The notes beneath the pieces are model-generated. The model was not told where the DNA came from. It saw nothing but the letters and a program-made list of their open reading frames with translations, and did not search any database. DNA of 64,000 nucleotides from Nitrospira sp. Its GTDB lineage: Bacteria > Nitrospirota > Nitrospiria > Nitrospirales > Nitrospiraceae. Both the position numbers and the translations under genes were made by a program. Below are positions 45,500 to 53,705 of the stretch, in pieces. Where the stretch lies: assembly GCA_022226955.1 (NCBI GenBank), contig CP092079.1:1829053-1893052 (forward strand). The letters are read 5' to 3'. Numbering within the stretch: position 1 is the first letter of the stretch; every line of letters starts with the position of its first letter.

Positions 45500-46441
45500 T
45501 TACGCCGTCCCCTTAATCGACTTGCCGGCAAGCCACCGCCGCAGGCCTTGAGGCATGAGCCAGATTCCGGCAAACACACAGGCATCGAGCACGCTGGAAG
45601 CCCCGAAACGACAGGCATTCTTCAAGAGCGGCCAGAATGCCGATCTGTCCCCCTGTTCAATCGCATTGGCGCTCAACCAGGTCAATAGGAACGAGGCATA
45701 GGCTTGAGAGGTCATCAACTGGCGATTCCGTTGCGCCCAAGACAGCGAAAATCTCCAGTCTTTCCGACTGCTCATTGTTTCCAGATGCTCCGGCCTGTGC
45801 CAAATCGCAAGCGGCTCAGAAAACGGCGCGAATTCAACGACTCTCTCGCCGCGCGCGGTGGCCCGGACAAGCCAGTCGAGGTCATCGTGCCTTCGCGCCT
45901 CTGCTCGAAACGGGACTGTCTGCAACAGGTTCTTGGTCGTAAAGACCGTAGACGTTTGCACGAGGCCTTCTCCCCCACACAAGCGCGTACGGCGGAACAA
46001 ATATTCGCTCATGGGCTCGCCGGACACCGGCAGCCTCCGCGGCAGCACCACATCATCGATATCGCTTCGCTTGATGAACCGGCATGCAATGATGGGATCC
46101 TTGAACGTGGATTGTTGCGCGGCGCGCAACTGGACCTCAAGCTTGCGTGGGTGCCATTCGTCGTCATCGTCGAGAAAGGCGATCCATTGACTGCGAGCCG
46201 CTCCGACGCCTGCGTTACGGGCCTGCGCAGCACCCTGGGACTGCAACAGCAGCTTCACCAGAAGCCTGGACTCATCCAGCGCGGCAAGCACCTTTTCCGT
46301 TTTCTCATCGGGCCCATCAATGACCACGACCACTTCGATCGATTGCAGCGTTTGCGCCAACGCGCTCCGAACCGCGCGCACGACTAATTGCGGCCGGTTG
46401 ACTGTCGGGATCACGACTGATACCAGCGGATGATCGTTCAT
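45500..46441 (-). CDS. GT2 family glycosyltransferase
   Basis: The 313-residue protein starts PLVSVVIPTVNRPQLVVRAV, and SIEVVVVIDGPDEK and WIAFLDDDDEWHPRKLEVQL (DxD) follow, classical GT-A motifs. AFFPFSEP-like C-terminal text and a short hydrophobic stretch follow. GAGG lies 8 bases before the ATG at 46441; a GTG at 46444 is also possible. It starts 18 bases after the cytochrome P450 stop. Confidence 0.93.
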   Translation of the reverse strand: MNDHPLVSVVIPTVNRPQLVVRAVRSALAQTLQSIEVVVVIDGPDEKTEKVLAALDESRLLVKLLLQSQGAAQARNAGVGAARSQWIAFLDDDDEWHPRKLEVQLRAAQQSTFKDPIIACRFIKRSDIDDVVLPRRLPVSGEPMSEYLFRRTRLCGGEGLVQTSTVFTTKNLLQTVPFRAEARRHDDLDWLVRATARGERVVEFAPFSEPLAIWHRPEHLETMSSRKDWRFSLSWAQRNRQLMTSQAYASFLLTWLSANAIEQGDRSAFWPLLKNACRFGASSVLDACVFAGIWLMPQGLRRWLAGKSIKGTA

Positions 46442-46459
46442 CACGCGAACCTCTTTGCC

Positions 46460-47809
46460 CTAATCCCGCCGATGCAATCGCATCATGATCCCGTTTTGGG
46501 GGCGCAACGTCATTTTCGGTTCCGGCACAATCGCCTGCCCCGGCACCAATGACAATCTGAACCGCTGGGCAATGGCGGTAAGCGTCAGAATCGCTTCCAT
46601 CTTGGCAAAGTGCTCCCCAATGCAAACCCGGGCCCCGCCGCCGAACGGAAAATACGCAAACTGCGGCCGCTCTTTCTTGGCCGTTTCGGTAAACCGTTCT
46701 GGGTTAAACCGCTCAGGGTCAGAGAAATATTGCGGGTTGCGATGCATGACATACGGACACAAATAGATTTTCACTCCCGCAGGAATGACTGCACCGCTCG
46801 GCAATTTATCCTCTTCCAGCGCCACCCGAATAAAAATCCAGGTGGGCGGATAGAGCCGAATGGATTCCGCCAGCACCATCCCAGTGTATGTGAGCCTCGA
46901 AAGATCTTCGGCTGACGGAGGCCGGCGGCCGAGAACGCCGTCCACCTCCGTGAAGAAGGCCGCTTCAATCTCCGGATGTTGAGACAGGAGATAGGAGGTC
47001 CACGTCAACGCCTCCGCAATCGTCTCATACCCGGTTACAAACAGGGTCACTGCCTCATCGCGAACCTGCTGATCGGTCATTCCGGTCCCATCATCGTACT
47101 GCGCGCGAAGAAGCCGCGCGAGCAGATCCTCACCGCCTGTGGGATGCGCGCGGCGCGACTGAATTGCGCGATAGACGATGTCGTCGATCCGGCGCATCGC
47201 CTTGCGATAGGCCCACCCGATCCGACTCGGCACCCACTCGGGAACCGGCGAAAAAAACACATGCTCCATATACAGCCGCCTGACCGTAATGGCCTCTAGC
47301 AGCGCCGGCATGTCCTCGTCCGCATCCGGTCCTAACAACGTCTTAACGATGTTTTCTTGAGCCAGGCCCATCATTTCCTGGTTGAGATCGATCTGCATGC
47401 CATCCGTCCACCAGTCGAGCATGGCGGCGATTCCGGTTGTGACCGTGTGCGAAAAAGACTCCATGACCTTCCGGTAGAACACCGGCTGCATCATCCTCCG
47501 CTGCCTGAGATGCGCCGTGCCCACGCTGGTCAAGAGGCCGGATCCCGACAGCCGCTTCCCGCTCACGCTGGTCATGCGAGGCGATTTGACATAGTTATCC
47601 GGGTTTATCACCAACACATGCTTGACGTCTTCCGGATGATTGAGCACATACGTCGGCTCGCCAATGTTCAATTTGACCACATCGCCATACACAGCCGCAC
47701 AACGTGAGAGAAAGCCGAGCTTGTCGTATAAGAATACCGGGAGATGCCCCACAAGCGGGTAACCAGCCGGCCCCTGAGCCGCCGATTCGACGTTGTCGCC
47801 GCTACTCAT
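46460..47809 (-). CDS. Cytochrome P450
   Basis: The 449-residue protein has all P450 signatures. The I-helix oxygen-activation motif is FVTGYETIA, K-helix ExxR is ESIR in LAESIRLYPP, the PERF motif is in DPERFNPERF, and the heme loop FPFGGGARVCIGEHFA has proximal Cys396. There is no N-terminal membrane anchor, so it should be soluble and depend on a separate redox partner, none of which is in the window. It overlaps the upstream GT4 gene by 8 bases, so co-expression with glycan biosynthesis is likely. An oxidative tailoring step on a glycan or lipid carrier is one reading. Confidence 0.95.
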   Translation of the reverse strand: MSSGDNVESAAQGPAGYPLVGHLPVFLYDKLGFLSRCAAVYGDVVKLNIGEPTYVLNHPEDVKHVLVINPDNYVKSPRMTSVSGKRLSGSGLLTSVGTAHLRQRRMMQPVFYRKVMESFSHTVTTGIAAMLDWWTDGMQIDLNQEMMGLAQENIVKTLLGPDADEDMPALLEAITVRRLYMEHVFFSPVPEWVPSRIGWAYRKAMRRIDDIVYRAIQSRRAHPTGGEDLLARLLRAQYDDGTGMTDQQVRDEAVTLFVTGYETIAEALTWTSYLLSQHPEIEAAFFTEVDGVLGRRPPSAEDLSRLTYTGMVLAESIRLYPPTWIFIRVALEEDKLPSGAVIPAGVKIYLCPYVMHRNPQYFSDPERFNPERFTETAKKERPQFAYFPFGGGARVCIGEHFAKMEAILTLTAIAQRFRLSLVPGQAIVPEPKMTLRPQNGIMMRLHRRD

Positions 47810-49043
47810 CTTGAGCCAATTCTTCGCAGGCCACGACCGATGCACCCTTCCTTTTTCCGATAGCGCCGATGATTCGGAGATAGCGGTCCAGATAGCGTTC
47901 TCTGGAATAGAACGTCTCGTACCCGACTCGAGCCCGTTGCGCAAGGGTTTCTCGTAAATCACCGTCCCGGGCCAGTGCGGAAAGCATTCTCTGGAGTTCC
48001 TCTCCAGACCGGTACACAAATCCACCGCCGGTTTTCTCGACCGCTTCACCGCTCCCACCGACGTCATGGACCACTGCTGGCGTTCCACAAGCCAGCGCTT
48101 CAAGCACGGCCAGCGGGAACACTTCCGGAGCCAACGACGGCACAATCACCGCTGTAGCCTTCTGGTACAGCCCGATCAGCTCAGACTGCGGGCGCACACC
48201 TAGAAAACGAATGTGTGGAACCCCCTCATACCGCGCCTGAAGATCTACAAGCAAATCTCCACTACCCACAACATCCAAGTCAAATTCCGGCAATCGCACA
48301 AACTCTTCAAGCAACCGATCGATACCCTTGGAGGCGGTTACTCTGCCGACAAACAAAAAACGCGGCCGCCCAACCCAAATGCGCCGCGCGGGCGGACCCG
48401 GCTCCATATTGGAAAATGTCGGCAGAACATCGATCGGCGCGATCACCCCCGCAGCTCGATGCTGTTGCGCCGTGAATTCGCTCGGGGCCAACAGGGCGTC
48501 CACATTGGCCACGCTGCGCTGGCTCAAATTCGTATACCGCCACAATTGAGGGGGGACTCCCGACCGAATACAACAAGTGAAGCACTCCGGGCCATCGCAG
48601 GCGCGAGCTTGGTTCTTCCACAGAATATGGGTCGGACAGAGTAGCCAATGTTCGTGCAGGGTATACAGCGTCACCGGTGCGCGACTCAGTTGAAGGGCAC
48701 CGGGACCTCCGATCAACGAAATATTATGGAAATTGACCACGTCGAAATCACGGTCGAGCACCGCTCGCAGCTGCGCCGCTTTGACTCCCGGATGGCCCGT
48801 TTGCTGCGTGATCAACGGAGACAGCTTGCCGAAGGGACTGTGCAGACGATGCACGACAATCCCGTCCTGTTCACCCTGCGCAGCCGGTTCTGCCCTGCCT
48901 CGCAAGCGATAGGCATCTTCGCAATGCACCACTTCAACATGGTGCCCTTTCGCCACCAGCGCGCGAGCCAATCCCTGCACAAACGTGGCGTCGCCGCCAA
49001 AATGATAGGGCGGATAGAATGTCGTCACCATGCAAAACCGCAT
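47802..49043 (-). CDS. GT4 family glycosyltransferase
   Basis: The 413-residue GT-B protein opens RFCMVTTFYPPYHFGGDATFVQGLARAL. It has RFLFVGRVTASKGIDRLLEEF in the donor domain and VIVPSLAPEVFPLAVLEALACGTPAVVHDVGG (E-x7-E). CDGPECFTCCIRSG in the acceptor domain is a cysteine cluster seen in other GT4 proteins of such loci. It follows a truncated GT2 fragment and overlaps the P450 gene. Confidence 0.94.
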   Translation of the reverse strand: MRFCMVTTFYPPYHFGGDATFVQGLARALVAKGHHVEVVHCEDAYRLRGRAEPAAQGEQDGIVVHRLHSPFGKLSPLITQQTGHPGVKAAQLRAVLDRDFDVVNFHNISLIGGPGALQLSRAPVTLYTLHEHWLLCPTHILWKNQARACDGPECFTCCIRSGVPPQLWRYTNLSQRSVANVDALLAPSEFTAQQHRAAGVIAPIDVLPTFSNMEPGPPARRIWVGRPRFLFVGRVTASKGIDRLLEEFVRLPEFDLDVVGSGDLLVDLQARYEGVPHIRFLGVRPQSELIGLYQKATAVIVPSLAPEVFPLAVLEALACGTPAVVHDVGGSGEAVEKTGGGFVYRSGEELQRMLSALARDGDLRETLAQRARVGYETFYSRERYLDRYLRIIGAIGKRKGASVVACEELAQDE

Positions 49044-49107
49044 CGGCAGTGAATCCTGTTACTTTGGCCGATTCACGGACCCTATCCGATGGACAGATCC
49101 GCTCAAC

Positions 49108-49215
49108 TCACAGCGCTGTTTGAGACCGCAGATGCCCCATCGTCTTGCGGATCGTGGCATACCGGCCCGGGGTCGCAAGGATCACCGACAACACAGGGGT
49201 GTTCGATTCGGTCAT
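49108..49215 (-). pseudogene. Truncated GT2 glycosyltransferase N-terminus
   Basis: A 35-codon frame starts at an ATG at 49215 with AGAGGA about 10 bases upstream. It reads MTESNTPVLSVILATPGRY and ATIRKTMGHLRSQTAL before a TGA. This is the standard start of a GT2 glycosyltransferase (strand VLSVILATPGRY, first helix) cut off before the DxD site. The same frame after the stop (VERICPSDRV) shows no GT2 homology, so the rest of the gene is missing rather than only stopped. It lies in the 210-base gap between two intact glycosyltransferase genes. Confidence 0.7.
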
Positions 49216-49253
49216 TTCGTATTGTCCTCTTCAACCCGGTCCCGGGTACGGGC

Positions 49254-50204
49254 CTACGCCAAATGCCTCGGGCTATTACCTGGGCCAAAGAGATACCCGA
49301 CGAACTCACCTGCGGCATGACAAGTCACAACCAAGACCGTGAGCGGCAGACTCGCTAAGGCATGCTTCAGCAGCCGCCGCTTTCGTATCACAGGGCCTTG
49401 AGTCACCCATAACAGGTAGGCCGGCAAAATAGCGCAGCCGCCGAGCCGAATCAGCCGTTCGACCCATGAGACGCGCTGGAGACGAAACCCAGCGATCGAC
49501 CGGCCGTTATGGAAATGCGCCGCAAAGGTTCCCCAAAACCCCCAGGTCTGATTATGCGAAACGATGAGCCGATCGTCCGCGATAAGGATTTCCCCTTGTT
49601 CGCACAATGTGCGATTGAACAAAAACTCCATCATGCCGAGTCGAGAGAGTGTCCGTGGAACGACCCGCCGTTTGTACGAGATGTTGGCTTGCAACGAAAT
49701 GGTTCGTTGTAGGCCCGTTTCAATCGGCGCGGTGAAGGGCCCGAACACGATCAGGAAATTGGACCAGTCGATGAGTCTGGTGGTCGCGCCGTTTTCGACA
49801 ACCCCACCGATCGCGGCGGCTTCCGGATGATTTCGATGCGCCGCCAGCATTCGTTCACACCACTCGGGCGTCACCGTGCAATGGTCTTCGGTCACCGCCA
49901 CGACGTCGCCGGCGGCCTGGGTCATGGCAAGCTCGCGCAGGAAAAACACCGACCCACCGGACCATGGTATCCACTTCACTTCCGGATAGCGCTCAGCCAC
50001 ATCGACCGGCAACCCCTGGCCATGCCCATCCCCCACCAACACCTCCGCGCCGATTGCCAAGGCCTGGGCATGAAGCGACTCAAGGCAGAGCTGGATTTCC
50101 GGCCAGGCCTTGGTTGTCGCAATGACGACCGATAAGGGAACGGAGCCTCCGCTGCCCATTCCTGCCGTCTCTGGGTCCACCATCCGCTCAGGCGCCATAT
50201 CCAT
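49254..50204 (-). CDS. GT2 family glycosyltransferase
   Basis: The 316-residue protein begins VPLSVVIATTKAWPEIQLCLESL, and AEVLVGDGHGQGLPVD and VVAVTEDHCTVTPEWCERML follow, the metal site being EDH rather than DxD. The C-terminal 70 residues contain two hydrophobic stretches (CAILPAYLLWVTQGP, LPLTVLVVTCHAAGEFVGYLF). It starts 6 bases after the GT4 gene at 50211. Substrate unknown. Confidence 0.9.
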   Translation of the reverse strand: MDMAPERMVDPETAGMGSGGSVPLSVVIATTKAWPEIQLCLESLHAQALAIGAEVLVGDGHGQGLPVDVAERYPEVKWIPWSGGSVFFLRELAMTQAAGDVVAVTEDHCTVTPEWCERMLAAHRNHPEAAAIGGVVENGATTRLIDWSNFLIVFGPFTAPIETGLQRTISLQANISYKRRVVPRTLSRLGMMEFLFNRTLCEQGEILIADDRLIVSHNQTWGFWGTFAAHFHNGRSIAGFRLQRVSWVERLIRLGGCAILPAYLLWVTQGPVIRKRRLLKHALASLPLTVLVVTCHAAGEFVGYLFGPGNSPRHLA

Positions 50205-50210
50205 CGGGCC

Positions 50211-51353
50211 TTACCGGCGCGCCATGTTCATCGCCGCTTGATAACTTTTCACTGTCGCCCTCGCCGTCTGGTCCCATCGGTACTGGCGGGCCTGTTCAAG
50301 TCCCTCGCTCTGCCGTTTGGCCCGAAGCCTATCGTCGGACAACAGCCGTCGCATCGCATCGGCCAGCCCCACCACGTCGTCCGGAGCAACAAGCTCAGCC
50401 GCAGCCTCAAGATTCTCCGTCAGCGAGGAGGACCTGGTGCTGATCACCGGCACGCCGCACGCCATCGCCTCCAGCGGAGGAAACCCGAACCCTTCATGGA
50501 GGGAGGGATAGACAAACAGTCTCGCGCCCGCATACAGGGCGGGAAGGTCCTGTTGGCTCACATAGCCGGCAAGGTGTACTTTCCCGCGCAGAGCCGGCGC
50601 CTGGATCTGCTCCAGCAACGCCTCATATCCCCAGCCCAATTTGCCAGCGAGCACCAGGCGCTCCTTGATCGCGCCGGCCTCAACAAGCCGCCGATAGGCT
50701 TCGACCAATACCGGAATATTCTTTCTTGGCTCAAGAGTCCCAACATACAGAATGTAGGGATCCGGGAGCGCCAGCCGCGCCACGACACCCCGGACCGACG
50801 CAGGGTCACAAGGCCGGAACTCTTCACCGATTCCCGGCACGGTCACATGAATTCGATCCGGGTCCAGGTTCGGGAGAAATTCCAAGATCGCCTGCCTGGT
50901 CGCTTGAGAAGGCGCCACTACCACATCCGCCCGGTTGAGACTCACCAACACCATTCGCCGATACAAAGCGCTTCGCCGCAGGGCAATGTGGCATTGTGGA
51001 TGAGAAAAAGACGTCATGTCATGGACCGTCAACACATGCCGCGCCATCCCTCGCAGATACGGCATGATGAACGATGGGGAATGCACCACATCCGCGCCCC
51101 AAAGGGTCGCCGCCGCCGGCAAGAATATCTGCTGGGAGGCCAGGCGAATCGGCCTAGGCCGCGCGCTCAGGGAAGCATGAGAAACATTCTCCGGCAGTCC
51201 CTCAGCAAAGAGATACCGATCCTCATGGTTATGATAGATCCTGTACTGACTGGTTCGATCGACCTTCGCCAGGTGCCACACCAGTTGCTTCAAGTACGTG
51301 TCGATCCCCGTCATCTGGGGAATGAACGCAGTGAAATCGAATGCGACTCTCAT
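50211..51353 (-). CDS. GT4 family glycosyltransferase (mannosyltransferase-like)
   Basis: The 380-residue protein opens MRVAFDFTAFIPQMTGIDTYLKQL, and PYILYVGTLEPRKNIPVLVEAYRRL, ALYAGARLFVYPSLHEGFGFPPLEAMACGVPVIST and the acidic pair in this stretch give the GT4 retaining fold. ATLWGADVVHSPSF and LTVHDMTSFSHPQ fit the mannosyltransferase-like subgroup. AGGGTGA lies just before the ATG. Confidence 0.94.
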   Translation of the reverse strand: MRVAFDFTAFIPQMTGIDTYLKQLVWHLAKVDRTSQYRIYHNHEDRYLFAEGLPENVSHASLSARPRPIRLASQQIFLPAAATLWGADVVHSPSFIMPYLRGMARHVLTVHDMTSFSHPQCHIALRRSALYRRMVLVSLNRADVVVAPSQATRQAILEFLPNLDPDRIHVTVPGIGEEFRPCDPASVRGVVARLALPDPYILYVGTLEPRKNIPVLVEAYRRLVEAGAIKERLVLAGKLGWGYEALLEQIQAPALRGKVHLAGYVSQQDLPALYAGARLFVYPSLHEGFGFPPLEAMACGVPVISTRSSSLTENLEAAAELVAPDDVVGLADAMRRLLSDDRLRAKRQSEGLEQARQYRWDQTARATVKSYQAAMNMARR

Positions 51354-51374
51354 CCGTCACCCTGCCTCGCATGC

Positions 51375-52304
51375 CTACCGGTACTGGCTCCCCACGATGG
51401 CTTCGCCGCGAAACGCCTGCCACATCCCGGGGATTTCGAGGACATGCGTCACAACGGTCAGCCCCAATGCCAGCGGCAGCTCGTGGAGCTTCACGTTATA
51501 GTGGCGGAAGCACCGGAGGCAGTCGCGGACGCTATCGAGGGTCTTCCCTGCCACGATCAACGGAATGGCCATGGCGCCGGCACGAATGAGCCAGGCATAC
51601 GGCAGTCGGTCATCGCGCAGCCGCGTGATGACGGTGCTATAGCCATGATTGCGCCGGATGTCCCGCTCCATCGGCCACCCTTCAAAATCATGCGTCACCA
51701 CCAGCTCGGGGTCGAATAACAGAGTCGCGCCGTCCCGCAGAAACGCCTCCGACTGGATCCGGGATGCAAAGGCGCCCATCCCAACGGGAAGTGGATGGCG
51801 CTGATAGATGTCGCGTCTAAACGCCGTCGCATTGCCGGAGATGAAACGAGTAGGACCACGCCGCCCAGGGTCAAGGTACGACCGCGATAACAGCCCCAGG
51901 AGTCGCTCCATGCGCGACCGGCCCGGATATAAGGTCCTGGCGCTGATGGCCGCTGCGCCGGGATGCTCGGCAATGGCGGCGCGCAGCACTCGCAGCCACG
52001 ACCGGCGCGGGATGCAGTCGGCATCGACAATGGCCAGCCAGTCACCGGTGGCAGCCTCCACCGCCTGGTTCTTCAGTTCATAAGAGGACTCGGCGTCGAC
52101 GTACAGAATTTTCAGGTTGGGAATCATCGCGGCCACATCTTCCGGTACCCGGCCTTTGAACCGTGAGGACTCGACAAGCATGAATTCGTCGGCAGGCATC
52201 CCCTCTTGCTCCACCCATACCCGCAACGCACACCGGAGATCCTCCCACGACTTCTCCTCGCCGGCCGCGTAGTCGGAAACCACAATGACGGAAAGTGTGC
52301 TCAT
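51375..52304 (-). CDS. GT2 family glycosyltransferase
   Basis: The 309-residue protein starts STLSVIVVSDYAAGEEKSWEDL, and WLAIVDADCIPRRSWLRVL carries the DxD site. PGRRGPTRFISGNATAFRRDIY is a family acceptor-binding region, and the C-terminal 70 residues are partly hydrophobic. AAGGGA precedes the ATG at 52304. The C-terminus resembles that of the 40952-41953 enzyme. Confidence 0.93.
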   Translation of the reverse strand: MSTLSVIVVSDYAAGEEKSWEDLRCALRVWVEQEGMPADEFMLVESSRFKGRVPEDVAAMIPNLKILYVDAESSYELKNQAVEAATGDWLAIVDADCIPRRSWLRVLRAAIAEHPGAAAISARTLYPGRSRMERLLGLLSRSYLDPGRRGPTRFISGNATAFRRDIYQRHPLPVGMGAFASRIQSEAFLRDGATLLFDPELVVTHDFEGWPMERDIRRNHGYSTVITRLRDDRLPYAWLIRAGAMAIPLIVAGKTLDSVRDCLRCFRHYNVKLHELPLALGLTVVTHVLEIPGMWQAFRGEAIVGSQYR

Positions 52305-52326
52305 CGTCGCATCCCTTGTGTGTTGT

Positions 52327-53604
52327 TCATGCAATGATCTCCTCTGAAACACCTGTCTTGGAGCACCTATCCTGTTCAAATACTGGCGTCGCGGGATTTC
52401 CCACAGCCGCAGAGCCAACTGGCGCCACAGACTGCCGGACCTCCTCGGGTGACGGCGGACACATGCGTGGCAGCGAACAAAAAACCGTCGTCCGAATCGT
52501 CTCTCGGATGAAGTGCTTCAAGATTTCCGCATGGCGGTCGACAGCAAATTGTCCACGCAACTCCTCTGATGGGGCCTGACATGCCAACTGATCCGCTTCG
52601 GACGAACTCAAGAAGGCAACCCAATCCTCCGCGTTGTCCTTCGCCACCAAGCCCGGTCCGGAGGCGCAGGAAAAACCGCGTACAGCCTGTGTGGTAGCCA
52701 GCACCGGCATTCGATGGTGCAGGCTCTCCGCAACTTTGATATTGACGCCGGCACCCGCGCGAGTGGGGCACACCATAATATCGACTTGGCTCCAAACTGT
52801 TGCGAGATCCGGCACTCTGCCGTGAAGCACGACTCGATCCGAGACGGGCAGACGCTCGCTCCCCCGCCCAAAGACATGGACCTGGAGAGGCCGGTGAATC
52901 CTTGAAAGAACCTCCTCAGTCAGCCACTGCCAATTCCGTCGATTCGGCCACCAGGCGAAATCGGCAAGGTATCCGAGGCGCAACGGGCTGCTCACCCGAT
53001 GCCGCCGAGATGCCGGCGGCGCCGTAAAGAGCGGCGGGACATGAAGCGCCCGGACATTGGGGACCTGCCCCTTGCCCCAGGCCATTTCATCGGCTGAAAG
53101 AAAGATCACACCGGCGGCGCGATGAAAGGCCTCGATCTCATATTGCCGCTGCTTACGCACTTCTCGCTCGAACAAATAAGAGAAGAGTGGATAGAGAGAC
53201 ACTTGCTGTGCAAGCACCCGGTGCTCAAGATTGTGGGCAACCAGCAGGATCGGGATCTCTGAGGGCAATTCCTCGACGGCCCAAAACATATCGCTTCCAT
53301 TGATCACGACTGCTGCGTACCGGCGCACGCGGACCGCCTCGCGGATTCTCCTTCTGAACTCTCCCCGCAATGTAAAGAGCACTTTTGCAGGATGCGTTGA
53401 AACACACGAGCGCGCCAAAGACATGACTTGCCGAACATGCCTCCACGGCCCTGACGGCGGATACAGAGGCCCCAACAAATCCACATCAAATCGATGCTCC
53501 CCCTGCTGGAGCGCAGCTACCAATCCTCGCGTATAGGTCCCTGCCCCGCCAGGATGCGTGGCCGGATCGACCAGCGATACGATGAGAATGCTCGACGACG
53601 CCAT
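52327..53604 (-). CDS. GT4-like glycosyltransferase
   Basis: The 425-residue protein begins SSILIVSLVDPATHPGGAGTYTRGLVAAL, and HVFGRGSERLPVSDRVVLHGRVPDLATVWSQVDIMVCPTRAGAGVNIKVAESLHHRMPVLAT provides the GT-B donor site with Glu in KVAES. The C-terminal 50 residues (CPPSPEEVRQSV and beyond) are unlike GT4 relatives and low in conservation. GAGAGG precedes the ATG at 53604. It ends 22 bases before the following GT2 gene start. Confidence 0.88.
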   Translation of the reverse strand: MASSSILIVSLVDPATHPGGAGTYTRGLVAALQQGEHRFDVDLLGPLYPPSGPWRHVRQVMSLARSCVSTHPAKVLFTLRGEFRRRIREAVRVRRYAAVVINGSDMFWAVEELPSEIPILLVAHNLEHRVLAQQVSLYPLFSYLFEREVRKQRQYEIEAFHRAAGVIFLSADEMAWGKGQVPNVRALHVPPLFTAPPASRRHRVSSPLRLGYLADFAWWPNRRNWQWLTEEVLSRIHRPLQVHVFGRGSERLPVSDRVVLHGRVPDLATVWSQVDIMVCPTRAGAGVNIKVAESLHHRMPVLATTQAVRGFSCASGPGLVAKDNAEDWVAFLSSSEADQLACQAPSEELRGQFAVDRHAEILKHFIRETIRTTVFCSLPRMCPPSPEEVRQSVAPVGSAAVGNPATPVFEQDRCSKTGVSEEIIA

Positions 53605-53705
53605 CAACAACCTCTCATTACTTCCAGGGATCCCGCAGAGCACCTGTCGTTGAGTTCACGAACAGCGTTGCATACCGCACTCTCGGCTCCGCCATGGCTG
53701 CGTCC

